Shown in pieces: positions 28,575 to 35,735 of a DNA stretch of 39,756 bases. How positions within the stretch are numbered: position 1 is the first letter of the stretch; every line of letters begins with the position of its first letter. Under the pieces are notes generated by a model, which was given only the letters and a program-made list of their open reading frames with translations, searched no databases and was not told the origin of the DNA. This DNA is from a virus: positions 1 through 39,756 of IMG/VR virus record IMGVR_UViG_3300009154_000010; one strand, 5' to 3'. Position numbers and translations under genes: made by a program.

Positions 28575-30217
28575 TATGCTGTTATACTCCCGCTTCCTGT
28601 AAATGTGTAATATGTATTACCACCGCTAACTGTTCGGGTTGGAGAACCAGTAGTTGCACTAGCAGTATATGTTCCAGATACTCTTAAAATAATAACTCCA
28701 GAACCACCAGCGCCACCGTAATTACTTGTATTGGCACCATTTGCTCCACCACCACCACCGCCTGTGTTTGCGGTTCCTGCGCCTCCTGATGAAGTGGTCG
28801 TAGTTCCAGCGCCAGCACCAGCAGCAGCGCCACCGCCAAGTCCACCAGCACCTGCTGGTCTACTATTGCCTCCAGCACCGCCACCGCCTGCGTAGTAATA
28901 ATTACCACCAGATAATTGACCAGTAGTAGTTGCAGCACCAATGTTATTGGTTGTTGAATCGTAATAACCAACGCCACCGTAGCCAGGTGTTCCGCTTCCG
29001 CTTGCACTACCGCTTGCCCCAGCGCCACCAGCACCACCACCGCCACCGCCAGCATCATAAGTAGCGCCATCTGTAGAACCACTGCCACCAGCATAACCTT
29101 CTACTGGAGAATAAGAACCTGCGTTACCAGCACCACCGCCAGCAGAAGAACCACCAGTTCCACCGCCACCGCCACCAGAACCGCCTGCTGTGCCTGCTTT
29201 GTTATTAGTTCCATTGCAACCACCTTGACCACCACCAGATGCGGTTATGGTTGAAAATCCACTTCCAGAAATAGATGAGTTAACTCCACTATTGCCTGTT
29301 GTGGTTGTTGATTGCGCTCCACCTGCTCCAACGGTAACAGTGTATGCAGTGCCAGGAGTCATTGTTCGAGAAGTTATTAATCTAAATCCTCCAGCACCAC
29401 CACCTGCTCCACCGTTTGATGAATTTGACTGCAGTCCAGAACCACCAGAACCACCACCTGCAACAACCATAATGTCTGCTGTAATTGTAGATGGAACGGT
29501 TATAGAGTTAGTTGCAGAACTTTCTGGGCTGTCACCATTAGCGTTAGTTGTTTTAACTTTAAATGTGTAGTTAGCACCAGCGGTAAGTCCAGTAACTACA
29601 AGAGATGTGTCACTTGTGGTTGCTGCTGTGCGTGCTGTTTGAGCAGTGGTTCCATTAAGATATGGGATAACACTAATAGATGTTAGTACTTTTCCACCTG
29701 TTGCGCCAAGTGTCCAAGTTACGGTAGCACTAGCACCTGTACCTGCTGTTGCAGTACCAATAGTAGGTACTTGAGGCTTTGTTGTTGCAGTTACAGCACC
29801 AGCATTTGATGTATTAATACTTGTACCAAAATTATTTTGAGCATTAGCATAAGCAATATAAGATGTTCCTGGTACAAGACCATTTATTGCAATAGTTGTA
29901 GTTGCGCTATAACCACTAAATCCACCAACAGTTGTGTATGCATTGTACTGAGATGGTGTACCACCACCGCTTCCAGCAGCAACTACAACAGTAAGTGAAC
30001 CATTAGAAGTATAATCATTAGTGCCAACATCTGTTACAGAAACAATAGAAGGAGTTGTTGGAGGAGCAGAACATGCAACCCACGATGTGCCATCCCAGAT
30101 TTCAAGGATGCTTAAAGTACCGTTGTAATAAGTATCACCAATAACAGGACCTGATGGACGAGCAGCAGTGTTACCTGATGGGATACCACCCTTTTGAGGA
30201 AATTGGTTAAATGCCAT
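28574..30217 (-). CDS. FN3 plus glycine-rich tail adhesin, 547 aa
   Basis: An N-terminal tip (residues 1-50, with a GDTYYNGTLSILEIWDGTSW strand pair) is followed by two fibronectin type III-like domains (about 53-143 and 150-242). A long glycine-rich domain (about 250-510) contains many GGGG and GGAGG loops between short strands, and a final beta segment ends VIILRVSGTY and YTFTGSGSITA. Glycine-rich sandwich domains with variable loops are known from T2-type gp38 receptor-binding adhesins. It is thus a good receptor-binding candidate. Its start and stop both touch neighbouring genes. Confidence 0.72.
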   Translation of the reverse strand: MAFNQFPQKGGIPSGNTAARPSGPVIGDTYYNGTLSILEIWDGTSWVACSAPPTTPSIVSVTDVGTNDYTSNGSLTVVVAAGSGGGTPSQYNAYTTVGGFSGYSATTTIAINGLVPGTSYIAYANAQNNFGTSINTSNAGAVTATTKPQVPTIGTATAGTGASATVTWTLGATGGKVLTSISVIPYLNGTTAQTARTAATTSDTSLVVTGLTAGANYTFKVKTTNANGDSPESSATNSITVPSTITADIMVVAGGGSGGSGLQSNSSNGGAGGGAGGFRLITSRTMTPGTAYTVTVGAGGAQSTTTTGNSGVNSSISGSGFSTITASGGGQGGCNGTNNKAGTAGGSGGGGGGTGGSSAGGGAGNAGSYSPVEGYAGGSGSTDGATYDAGGGGGGAGGAGASGSASGSGTPGYGGVGYYDSTTNNIGAATTTGQLSGGNYYYAGGGGAGGNSRPAGAGGLGGGAAAGAGAGTTTTSSGGAGTANTGGGGGGANGANTSNYGGAGGSGVIILRVSGTYTASATTGSPTRTVSGGNTYYTFTGSGSITA

Positions 30218-30531
30218 TATGAAATCTCCACTCCACTGATGTGGATTGACACAGCAGTTGTAGATGCAAACCCAGTAATTATCTTAGGTGTTGCGTTGGC
30301 AGGAATAACCTGCTTCATATCAAAGCCAACTACAGAGTTAGCAGGTATAGATACAGCAGGAACAATCGTTACGCCATCAAAAGCAATGGTTGCTGTTGAG
30401 GCTGATGTTGCTGCATTAGATAGCACAATGTTTGAAACAACAGTTATAGTTGTTGTTGTAGGCACTGTGTATAGTGTTGCACTTGATGTGGCTGCTGCTG
30501 TACGAGCAATAGCCTTTGTTACTGTAGCCAT
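30217..30531 (-). CDS. Small beta-rich virion protein, 104 aa
   Basis: Ala/Thr/Val/Ile-rich with alternating strand pattern (TLYTVPTTTTITVVSNIVLSN, TIAFDGVTIVPAVSI). It resembles small jelly-roll-like accessory proteins encoded between phage fibre genes. No cysteine or charge clusters. A fibre-tip or trimerisation role is plausible by position only. Confidence 0.6.
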   Translation of the reverse strand: MATVTKAIARTAAATSSATLYTVPTTTTITVVSNIVLSNAATSASTATIAFDGVTIVPAVSIPANSVVGFDMKQVIPANATPKIITGFASTTAVSIHISGVEIS

Positions 30532-30550
30532 TAGTTACTACCTTTCTTTC

Positions 30551-32332
30551 TTAGAGTGCGCCCATGAGATTGAGCGTTTGATAATCTTTAATACTTCCAA
30601 AAGCACCAGATGCTGATAAAGTAATATCGCCACTGGCTGTTACTGTTCCAGTTAATGTTGGTGCTGTTAGCGTTAGACCAGCAACTGTTGAAACCGTTGT
30701 TCCAGATGGAAGAATTGTTGAACCAAGGGTAGGTGCAGAGTAAGTGCTAGATGAAGATATTGCACTCCATGCTGAGCCAGTCCATGCATACATGGTGTTG
30801 GTAGCAGAGTTCCAATATGTGGCACCAGTAATAAGAGCATTGCCTAAGTTATCTACTGTAGGAGCAGATGACTTAGAACCAAGGTAACGCTGGTCATAGT
30901 TAGTATATGTAGTAGCAGCACTTGTAGCAGAAGTAGCAGCACTTGTAGCGGATGTTGCTGCAGATGCCGCACTTGTTGATGCTGCTGTCTGTGAAGTCAA
31001 AGCAGAAGCAGCGCTTGTTGCAGCAGCAGTTTGTGATGTTAATGCAGATGATGCTGAAGTAGCAGCCGAAGTAGCAGATGTTGCTGCTGCAGTTGCACTT
31101 GTTGCTGCGCTTGTTGCACTTGTAGCAGCAGCCGTTGCACTTGCTGCTGCAGCAGTTTGAGATGCAGATGCAGATGTAGCCGAAGTTGCTGCGCTTGTAG
31201 CGCTAGTTGCAGCAGCAGCAGCAGATGCTGATGCTGTAGTTGAATACCCAGCAATAGTTGCAACTGAATTAGCAGCAGAAGTAGCACTGGCAGCAGCAGA
31301 AGTTGCTGATGTTGCTGCAGATGTAGCAGAAGTTGCAGCAGCAGTGGCTGATGCAGCAGCGCTAGTAGCACTGGTAGCAGCAGCGGTTTGAGATGTAAGA
31401 GCAGAGGCTGCACTTGTGGCTGCAGCAGTTACGCTTGCGCCCATTGTGCTTGCAGAAGTAGCAGCACTAGCAGCAGAGGTAGCAGCAGCCGTTGCAGATG
31501 CTGCAGCAGATGTTGCACTGGTAGCAGCAGCAGAAGCAGAAGAAGCAGCAGTCGCTGCAGAAGCAGCAGCAGCGGTTGCAGATGCTGCAGCACTGGTGGC
31601 GCTAGTAGCAGCAGCGGTTGCACTTGCTGCAGCAGATGTTGCAGAAGTAGCAGCGCTTGTTGCTGATGTAGCAGCAGCGGTTTGGCTTGCAGTCTGTAAA
31701 ACAAGGATTGCATCTACATAAGATTTAGGTGTAGCAGATGATGTAGACATGCCAGCAGATGAAAGACCAGTGATAACTGGGCTACCTGAAATAGTAGGGC
31801 TAGTAATGGTTGGGCTTGCAAAGGTAGCAGCACTAGCAGTAAATGAACCAGTAAAAGTACCAGCGCTATAAGTTTTATTAGTAAGGGTTTGAGCCTTGGC
31901 TGTACCAACTATGTCACCTTCACCAGTGGCAATACCGTGAACATGTGTATCTACACCTGAAAGGATTGCTGAATCTGTATCATAACCACGAGCAGAGATG
32001 TGAGTCTGTAGTTCCTTAAACTCACGAGCAGATACGCCGTGGCGTACTGCGGTACCAGCAGCATGAGCAAAGGCAGTTGTGTTATCTTGTCCACGAGTAA
32101 TTACAATAGTAGTAGATGAACCCGATGTAACCGTTACTACTTCTTCTTTAGAAGTATCTGGGTCAAGAATAAGTGTGTATGGAAAAGTGGTTGGGAAACC
32201 GCTGATTGAGTTAAGAAGAACTCCAGTGGTTGTATCTCCCTGTGCTGCTGCTGCGATAGATGCAAGTAGTTTTGTTTCAATCGCTGTTGCGGAGTAGTTC
32301 CGCTTTCTAGTACCTGGGTCGCCTGCTGCCAT
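30551..32332 (-). CDS. Tail fibre with long Ala/Ser/Thr repeat shaft, 593 aa
   Basis: The N-terminal 70 residues include EEVVTVTSGSSTTIVITRG and HGVSAREFKELQTHI, typical of virion attachment segments. A beta-rich stretch (TSPTISGSPVITG) follows. Residues about 215-458 are an almost pure Ala/Ser/Thr region repeating units such as ATSATSAA and ALTSQTAA, probably a long alpha-helical coiled-coil shaft. The C-terminus (GATYWNSATNTMYAWTGSAW) is a small beta tip common in fibres. The repeat DNA gives long shadow frames on other strands, which are not genes. Confidence 0.8.
   Translation of the reverse strand: MAAGDPGTRKRNYSATAIETKLLASIAAAAQGDTTTGVLLNSISGFPTTFPYTLILDPDTSKEEVVTVTSGSSTTIVITRGQDNTTAFAHAAGTAVRHGVSAREFKELQTHISARGYDTDSAILSGVDTHVHGIATGEGDIVGTAKAQTLTNKTYSAGTFTGSFTASAATFASPTITSPTISGSPVITGLSSAGMSTSSATPKSYVDAILVLQTASQTAAATSATSAATSATSAAASATAAATSATSAAASATAAAASAATAASSASAAATSATSAAASATAAATSAASAATSASTMGASVTAAATSAASALTSQTAAATSATSAAASATAAATSATSAATSATSAAASATSAANSVATIAGYSTTASASAAAAATSATSAATSATSASASQTAAAASATAAATSATSAATSATAAATSATSAATSASSALTSQTAAATSAASALTSQTAASTSAASAATSATSAATSATSAATTYTNYDQRYLGSKSSAPTVDNLGNALITGATYWNSATNTMYAWTGSAWSAISSSSTYSAPTLGSTILPSGTTVSTVAGLTLTAPTLTGTVTASGDITLSASGAFGSIKDYQTLNLMGAL
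30957..31690 (-). repeat. Imperfect short-period repeats encoding the fibre shaft
   Basis: The DNA consists of GCAGCAGC, GTAGCAGAAG and TTGCAGATGC-like words in tandem, on a period of 9 to 21 bases. The codon-level repetition makes this segment prone to length change by slippage. Copy number may differ among related phages and may be wrong in short-read assembly. Confidence 0.75.
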
Positions 32333-32342
32333 GGTTTACCTG

Positions 32343-33260
32343 CTATCTCTGGTAGTGTGAACGAATTGGGAATTGACGGCGTTGGTTCTCCGCCACTTCG
32401 TTTAAACGAGTGTTGTAAACATTGAACAAGAAGCGTGCTGCGTTTTCACCACTTCGTGCTCCACGCTGATTGTCAAGAACATCTGCTTCTGCAGATAGTG
32501 CACCCAAGCGTGATGGGTCAAGAAAGGAAATCATACGGAAGGCAGCGCCATAAACAACTACATCTTCTGAGTAATCAGGCATGCCAGTTACTGTTGAGTA
32601 TTCTTGGCTTGTTGCTGTTGTTAAATCAAATATAGTTGGGCGTTGTGAGTAAGCCACATTGACGGTACGCCCTGGCACTACTGCTGAGTAGATACCCAAT
32701 GAGTGTCCAAAGTTTGTGCCATCGCCAAAGGCTGTTGGGTTTGCTGTTCTATCTAACTGCCAAGCACGAACTGGTAGCCACTCTTTGGTTGGTCCAATAA
32801 CTTGGTGTGATACTGCAAGAATATTTTGTACGGCATCTGGAATATCGTAAGTTGTGCGAGCAGCAATAAAAGAGAATTGATACTGACCAACGGCAAAGAC
32901 TGATGGATACATTGCATTGATAGTGTCATTGATAGCACGCTTAATCTCATAGCGTGGGAATAGTGGGGCAACCAATACTTTGGCTGAGTTGCTATGTGTA
33001 GCAGCAACTGTGCCACGCTGCCCACGACCCCAAGGTGCGATGGTTAGGGTGTTATCAATGTTGTTTGTTGAATTGACATACATAATTTCATCATCAATTT
33101 GAATAAAGCCACGGCTTACAACATTAGCATCATTAACTGAAATGCTTGTAGTTGTTGTGCTTGTTACAGCAGCAGTTAGCCATGTAGTTGATTCCATGTT
33201 TAAACTGTATCCATGCAATAGTGTATCTACACGGTCAGTAATCTGTTCAAGAGTAGCCAT
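32343..33260 (-). CDS. Virion protein, probable neck/adaptor, 305 aa
   Basis: IQIDDEIMYVNSTNNIDNTLTI with RGQRGTVAATH resembles a small N-terminal beta domain found in several phage connector and fibre proteins. RYEIKRAINDTINAMYPSVF begins a helical region like podoviral tail adaptors. The C-terminus has a helix with ARSGENAARFLFNVYNTRLNEV. Position between coat-region genes and fibres fits a head-tail adaptor. Not recognised with certainty. Confidence 0.6.
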   Translation of the reverse strand: MATLEQITDRVDTLLHGYSLNMESTTWLTAAVTSTTTTSISVNDANVVSRGFIQIDDEIMYVNSTNNIDNTLTIAPWGRGQRGTVAATHSNSAKVLVAPLFPRYEIKRAINDTINAMYPSVFAVGQYQFSFIAARTTYDIPDAVQNILAVSHQVIGPTKEWLPVRAWQLDRTANPTAFGDGTNFGHSLGIYSAVVPGRTVNVAYSQRPTIFDLTTATSQEYSTVTGMPDYSEDVVVYGAAFRMISFLDPSRLGALSAEADVLDNQRGARSGENAARFLFNVYNTRLNEVAENQRRQFPIRSHYQR

Positions 33261-33535
33261 TAGAGATTGATGCTCCTTAACGCTGATACGGCAGACTTGC
33301 CAGTTGTTCCAGCAATCTCATTACACACTGCGTTTAAATCTTTAAAGTTATCTCTAGTGCGAGTAGAACTAGCCTTGTAATTAAGCGCAGCCAACAAACC
33401 TAGATTGGTAGTTCCAGCCCATTTGTTTGCTGCCCCTACTTCTTCTAGAAAAGCAGTGCGTGCTGGGTATGTGCCAGCATTAGCAAGCCGATTTAATTCA
33501 GCAACAAATGTTGAACCATCATAACCTGTAGCCAT
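33260..33535 (-). CDS. Hypothetical virion-region protein, 91 aa
   Basis: The protein starts MATGYDGSTFVAELNRLANAG and reads as a small helical domain (AFLEEVGAANKWAGTTNLGLLAALNY; NFKDLNAVCNEIAG). It is coupled to both neighbours (2-nt gap upstream, 1-nt overlap downstream). Similar small proteins occur beside phage neck genes, but no family is named here. Confidence 0.65.
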   Translation of the reverse strand: MATGYDGSTFVAELNRLANAGTYPARTAFLEEVGAANKWAGTTNLGLLAALNYKASSTRTRDNFKDLNAVCNEIAGTTGKSAVSALRSINL

Positions 33536-33537
33536 AG

Positions 33538-33699
33538 TTACTTGCCTTTCTTCTGTGCTGCTCTCATGTTGTCCACAAGATTAGGATATTTTCTGCTAGC
33601 CTTTTTAGCAGCAGCCTTGGCTGATGCTTTAGCAGCAGGTGAAAGAGGTGTAGATTTTTTATTAGGATTTGGTTTATCCCATACTTCTTTTTTAGCCAT
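33538..33699 (-). CDS. Small basic protein with YPNLVDNM motif, 53 aa
   Basis: The frame begins MAKKEVWDKPNPNKK, then SPAAKASAKAAAKKASRKYPNL, VDNMRAAQ and a KKGK end. The WDKPNP and YPNLVDNM motifs recur in small basic proteins of many phages and large DNA viruses. It is strongly basic and probably binds nucleic acid. Its last codons also contain AAAGG, which serves as ribosome-binding site for the next gene. Confidence 0.7.
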   Translation of the reverse strand: MAKKEVWDKPNPNKKSTPLSPAAKASAKAAAKKASRKYPNLVDNMRAAQKKGK

Positions 33700-33956
33700 T
33701 ACCATTTAACCTTATCTGCCCAATACGCTGCGCTCATTTTGCCTTTGGCAATGTTTGCTGCATGGCGAGCCTTAAATGATTTTTGTCTTGCCGTTGGCGT
33801 ATGGTCGCCAGTAACACCCTGTTGACCAAAGCGAATAGTTTTAACCTGGTCACCAGATTTTGCTACAACTACATGTGATTTTGTTGGGTGGCTAGGTGTA
33901 CGCTTAGGCTTATTAAAACCTGACACTCCTGCTCGCTTTAGTCTTGGGTCTGTCAT
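33699..33956 (-). CDS. Small basic conserved phage protein, 85 aa
   Basis: Motifs include GVSGFNKPKRTPSHPTKSH, VKTIRFGQQGV, KSFKARHAANIAKGKMS and AYWADKVKW. These mark a family of small lysine-rich proteins found in many phages and in giant viruses. Function is unknown; composition suggests nucleic-acid binding, possibly inside the capsid. Start and stop overlap or abut the adjacent genes. Confidence 0.75.
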   Translation of the reverse strand: MTDPRLKRAGVSGFNKPKRTPSHPTKSHVVVAKSGDQVKTIRFGQQGVTGDHTPTARQKSFKARHAANIAKGKMSAAYWADKVKW

Positions 33957-34136
33957 TTACTTGCCTTTCTTGGCTGGCAATACTTTCTTTAGATTTGGAT
34001 TTGCTTTCTTAGCAGCAGGGCTTGCCTTGCGTGCTCCCGCAGCAAGAATCGCTCCCGCATTTTTCATTGGGATTCCTTGCTTCTTTGCAATCGCAGACTG
34101 TGCTGCTGCAAAGCCCATCCCTTTCTTGGCTGCCAT
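33957..34136 (-). CDS. Small Lys/Ala-rich protein, 59 aa
   Basis: The frame reads MAAKKGMGFAAAQSAIAKKQG, then GAILAAGARKASPAAKKANP and LKKVLPAKKGK. It is very basic and Ala-rich, like histone H1-type or DNA-condensing peptides. The start overlaps the previous stop as TAATG. It ends KKGK like two neighbours; the codons also supply AAAGG before the next ATG. Confidence 0.65.
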   Translation of the reverse strand: MAAKKGMGFAAAQSAIAKKQGIPMKNAGAILAAGARKASPAAKKANPNLKKVLPAKKGK

Positions 34137-34258
34137 TACTTTTCACCAAGAGTAGTCGGATTATTGACCGCAGGGGCAGGGATGCCGTAAGGGTTAATTG
34201 TTCCATAATTGTCATCTGCGTTGACGGTGTTAGTCCCACATCCACATGTTGTACACAT
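34136..34258 (-). CDS. Small Cys-rich protein, 40 aa
   Basis: The protein begins MCTTCGCGTNTVNADDNYG and then has a Pro-rich tail (INPYGIPAPAVNNP). The CxxCxC start could bind a metal. It is coupled on both sides (TAATG downstream; AAGGG of the upstream gene before its ATG). No family is recognised. Confidence 0.6.
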   Translation of the reverse strand: MCTTCGCGTNTVNADDNYGTINPYGIPAPAVNNPTTLGEK

Positions 34259-34260
34259 AA

Positions 34261-34428
34261 TTACTTGCCCTTCTTTTTCATAAGCATTGACATGCCTACT
34301 TTAGTTTCTCTAGACTTTTCAGCCTTTGATTCTCCAGTTTTCTTTTCTTTTGCCTTAATAGCCTTAGGCTCTTTCTTTTCGTACGCTGCGTACGCTGCTG
34401 CCTTTGACGGCTTTTTTGCTGCTGCCAT
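34261..34428 (-). CDS. Small Lys/Ala/Glu-rich protein, 55 aa
   Basis: The frame reads MAAAKKPSKAAAYAAYEKKE, continues with alternating Lys and Glu, and ends GMSMLMKKKGK. GGGGAAACACAA precedes the ATG at 34428. Its first 65 nt overlap the end of the protease-like gene in another frame; both readings are Lys/Ser/Ala-rich there. It is probably a disordered or helical DNA-binding or capsid-internal peptide. Confidence 0.6.
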   Translation of the reverse strand: MAAAKKPSKAAAYAAYEKKEPKAIKAKEKKTGESKAEKSRETKVGMSMLMKKKGK

Positions 34429-34987
34429 TTGTGTTTCCCCTTTGTGTGATTACTTTGACATCTCCACCAACACTTATGCAGTAATCGGCAGAAATCTTGA
34501 TTGCTCTGCGAGCAGCAAACTCTGCTGCTTTCATAGAGTTCTTACTGAACCCAGTGGCTAGTGCACCTAGTGCAAGTGAGCCACCGCTACCTACGGCATA
34601 CAATCCACGGTCATCTTTAGACCAGAGGTAGTCTTGGTCTATTTCATAAATGATTCCGTTTAAACAAATAAGAGCATCAAATCCTGCTTCTTTATCTGCC
34701 GTGTCTGGCGTATAGCCATTGTCTTTCATTGCTTCACGCAGGGAAGGTAATACTTTTGTTTGCATGAATACATCTGTTGGTGTTGTCTTAATAACCTTGG
34801 GTGGTATCCAAAGAAAGTTTGCTATGTTGCCAGCAATGGCATCGCCTGAGAAGGCAAATACATAATCACCCTTGCGTACTACCTTGTCAATACTTTTTGT
34901 ATAGTAAGGCTTGTCATCATAGGTAGTCATGGAATCTGCTGCTATTACCGCCCAGCCTTTTCCCTGAATACCTACGATGGCAGTCAT
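34364..34987 (-). CDS. Proteasome beta/HslV-like Ntn-hydrolase protease, 207 aa
   Basis: The protein begins MTAIVGIQGKGWAVIAADSM. With Met removed, Thr1 is the nucleophile, Asp17 lies in AADS, and the Lys33-equivalent lies in SIDKVV (one position shifted). FAFSGD, LYAVGSGGSLALGAL and KISADYCISVGGDV match the HslV/proteasome strands (compare AGFAGG, AIGSGG and IAGDICIYT). All catalytic positions seem present. The C-terminus has a basic 25-residue tail. It lies two genes after the coat gene, where head maturation proteases often sit. Assembly as a ring, and its substrates, are unknown. Confidence 0.85.
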   Translation of the reverse strand: MTAIVGIQGKGWAVIAADSMTTYDDKPYYTKSIDKVVRKGDYVFAFSGDAIAGNIANFLWIPPKVIKTTPTDVFMQTKVLPSLREAMKDNGYTPDTADKEAGFDALICLNGIIYEIDQDYLWSKDDRGLYAVGSGGSLALGALATGFSKNSMKAAEFAARRAIKISADYCISVGGDVKVITQRGNTNGSSKKAVKGSSVRSVRKERA

Positions 34988-34989
34988 GA

Positions 34990-35427
34990 TTACCCCTTAA
35001 AACTATTAGTGTTTGCATCGTAGGCTTTGCCCACTTTGTTTGAATCATCTATTGCTTTTTGAACCTGCTTGGTAGAAGTACCTGCTGGTTGTATGCCTTG
35101 TTCACGAGCAGATTTGTAGAGTTTTAACTCTGCATCCCACTTCTTTCCTGACATAGCCTTATTGCCTGCTGCATCTCCTGGGGATAATTGGAGAGTGCGA
35201 GCCTTGCAACCAAAGCATGAGCAAAACTCTGAATCAATATGGTCTGGGTTTTCTTTTGTTGTGCCCCAGTCTGACCATGGTTCTGGTGAGGTGGCATCGC
35301 ACTTAGTGCAGCCAAACAACTCAACTTTAAAAATCATTTGACCATCTATTAGGTCATAACCTTCTTTTACTATCTTGCCAATGTGTCCATCAACTGAGCA
35401 ATTATATTGCTGTGATGTAGTCACCAT
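34990..35427 (-). CDS. Zn-binding actinophage-type protein, 145 aa
   Basis: Cys/His positions (FGCTKC, ENPDHID, CSCFGCKARTLQ) suggest one or two zinc sites. KKWDAELKLYKSAREQGIQPAG is a helical segment typical of a conserved family in phages of Actinobacteria. The start at 35427 follows GGGGGAACTT; longer frames upstream overlap the neighbour more. It lies directly before the protease-like gene. Function is unknown. Confidence 0.7.
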   Translation of the reverse strand: MVTTSQQYNCSVDGHIGKIVKEGYDLIDGQMIFKVELFGCTKCDATSPEPWSDWGTTKENPDHIDSEFCSCFGCKARTLQLSPGDAAGNKAMSGKKWDAELKLYKSAREQGIQPAGTSTKQVQKAIDDSNKVGKAYDANTNSFKG

Positions 35428-35674
35428 AAGTTCCCCCAATAGAAGCATCTGTTAGACGAGTCTTAGTTGCTTCGTCAATAACATATTGATGTCCACCCAT
35501 ATAAACCTCTTGGGCTTGTAATGTTTCTGTCTGTGAAGGGAAGCGATATGAGGAGTAAGTTCCGTCAATCATCATTACTGTCACGCCACGGTGAATTGAG
35601 TAGCGGGCAAAGAGGCGGTGCCAACCTGCAGGTGTTTCTGCAACTGATGGTGTTGTGAATAAATACTGTGCCAT
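35402..35674 (-). CDS. Hypothetical virion-region protein, 90 aa
   Basis: Contains GWHRLFARYSIHRGVTVMM, a YRFPSQTETLQAQEVYMGGH segment and DASIGGTYGDYI. Similar small beta-rich proteins lie after coat genes in many actinophages. AAGGAGGAACA precedes the ATG, a strong ribosome-binding site. It may be a head-completion or decoration protein; no direct evidence. Confidence 0.68.
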   Translation of the reverse strand: MAQYLFTTPSVAETPAGWHRLFARYSIHRGVTVMMIDGTYSSYRFPSQTETLQAQEVYMGGHQYVIDEATKTRLTDASIGGTYGDYITAI

Positions 35675-35696
35675 TGTTCCTCCTTGTTGATGTAGA

Positions 35697-35722
35697 GAGA
35701 GGGCGAGTTGCCCCGCCCCCTC
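35697..35722 (-). promoter_or_regulatory. GC-rich hairpin after the coat gene
   Basis: GAGAGGGCG (35697-35705) pairs with CGCCCCCTC (35714-35722) with one mismatch and an 8-nt loop. No U-tract follows on the minus strand. It lies just downstream of the coat gene, and may protect its mRNA 3' end or cause partial termination so that coat is made in excess. Confidence 0.6.
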
Positions 35723-35735
35723 AACTACAAATTAA

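Noticed and set aside
28684-29570. Frames opposite or out of phase with the glycine-rich adhesin (136 and 107 codons)
   Set aside because: Low-complexity mirror readings of GG-rich codons; no starts or conserved motifs.
31039-31721. Long frames on both strands rich in Leu/Gln/His or Ser/Cys/Arg, and Ala/Val-rich plus-strand frames
   Set aside because: Shadows of the Ala/Ser/Thr fibre repeat read in other frames.
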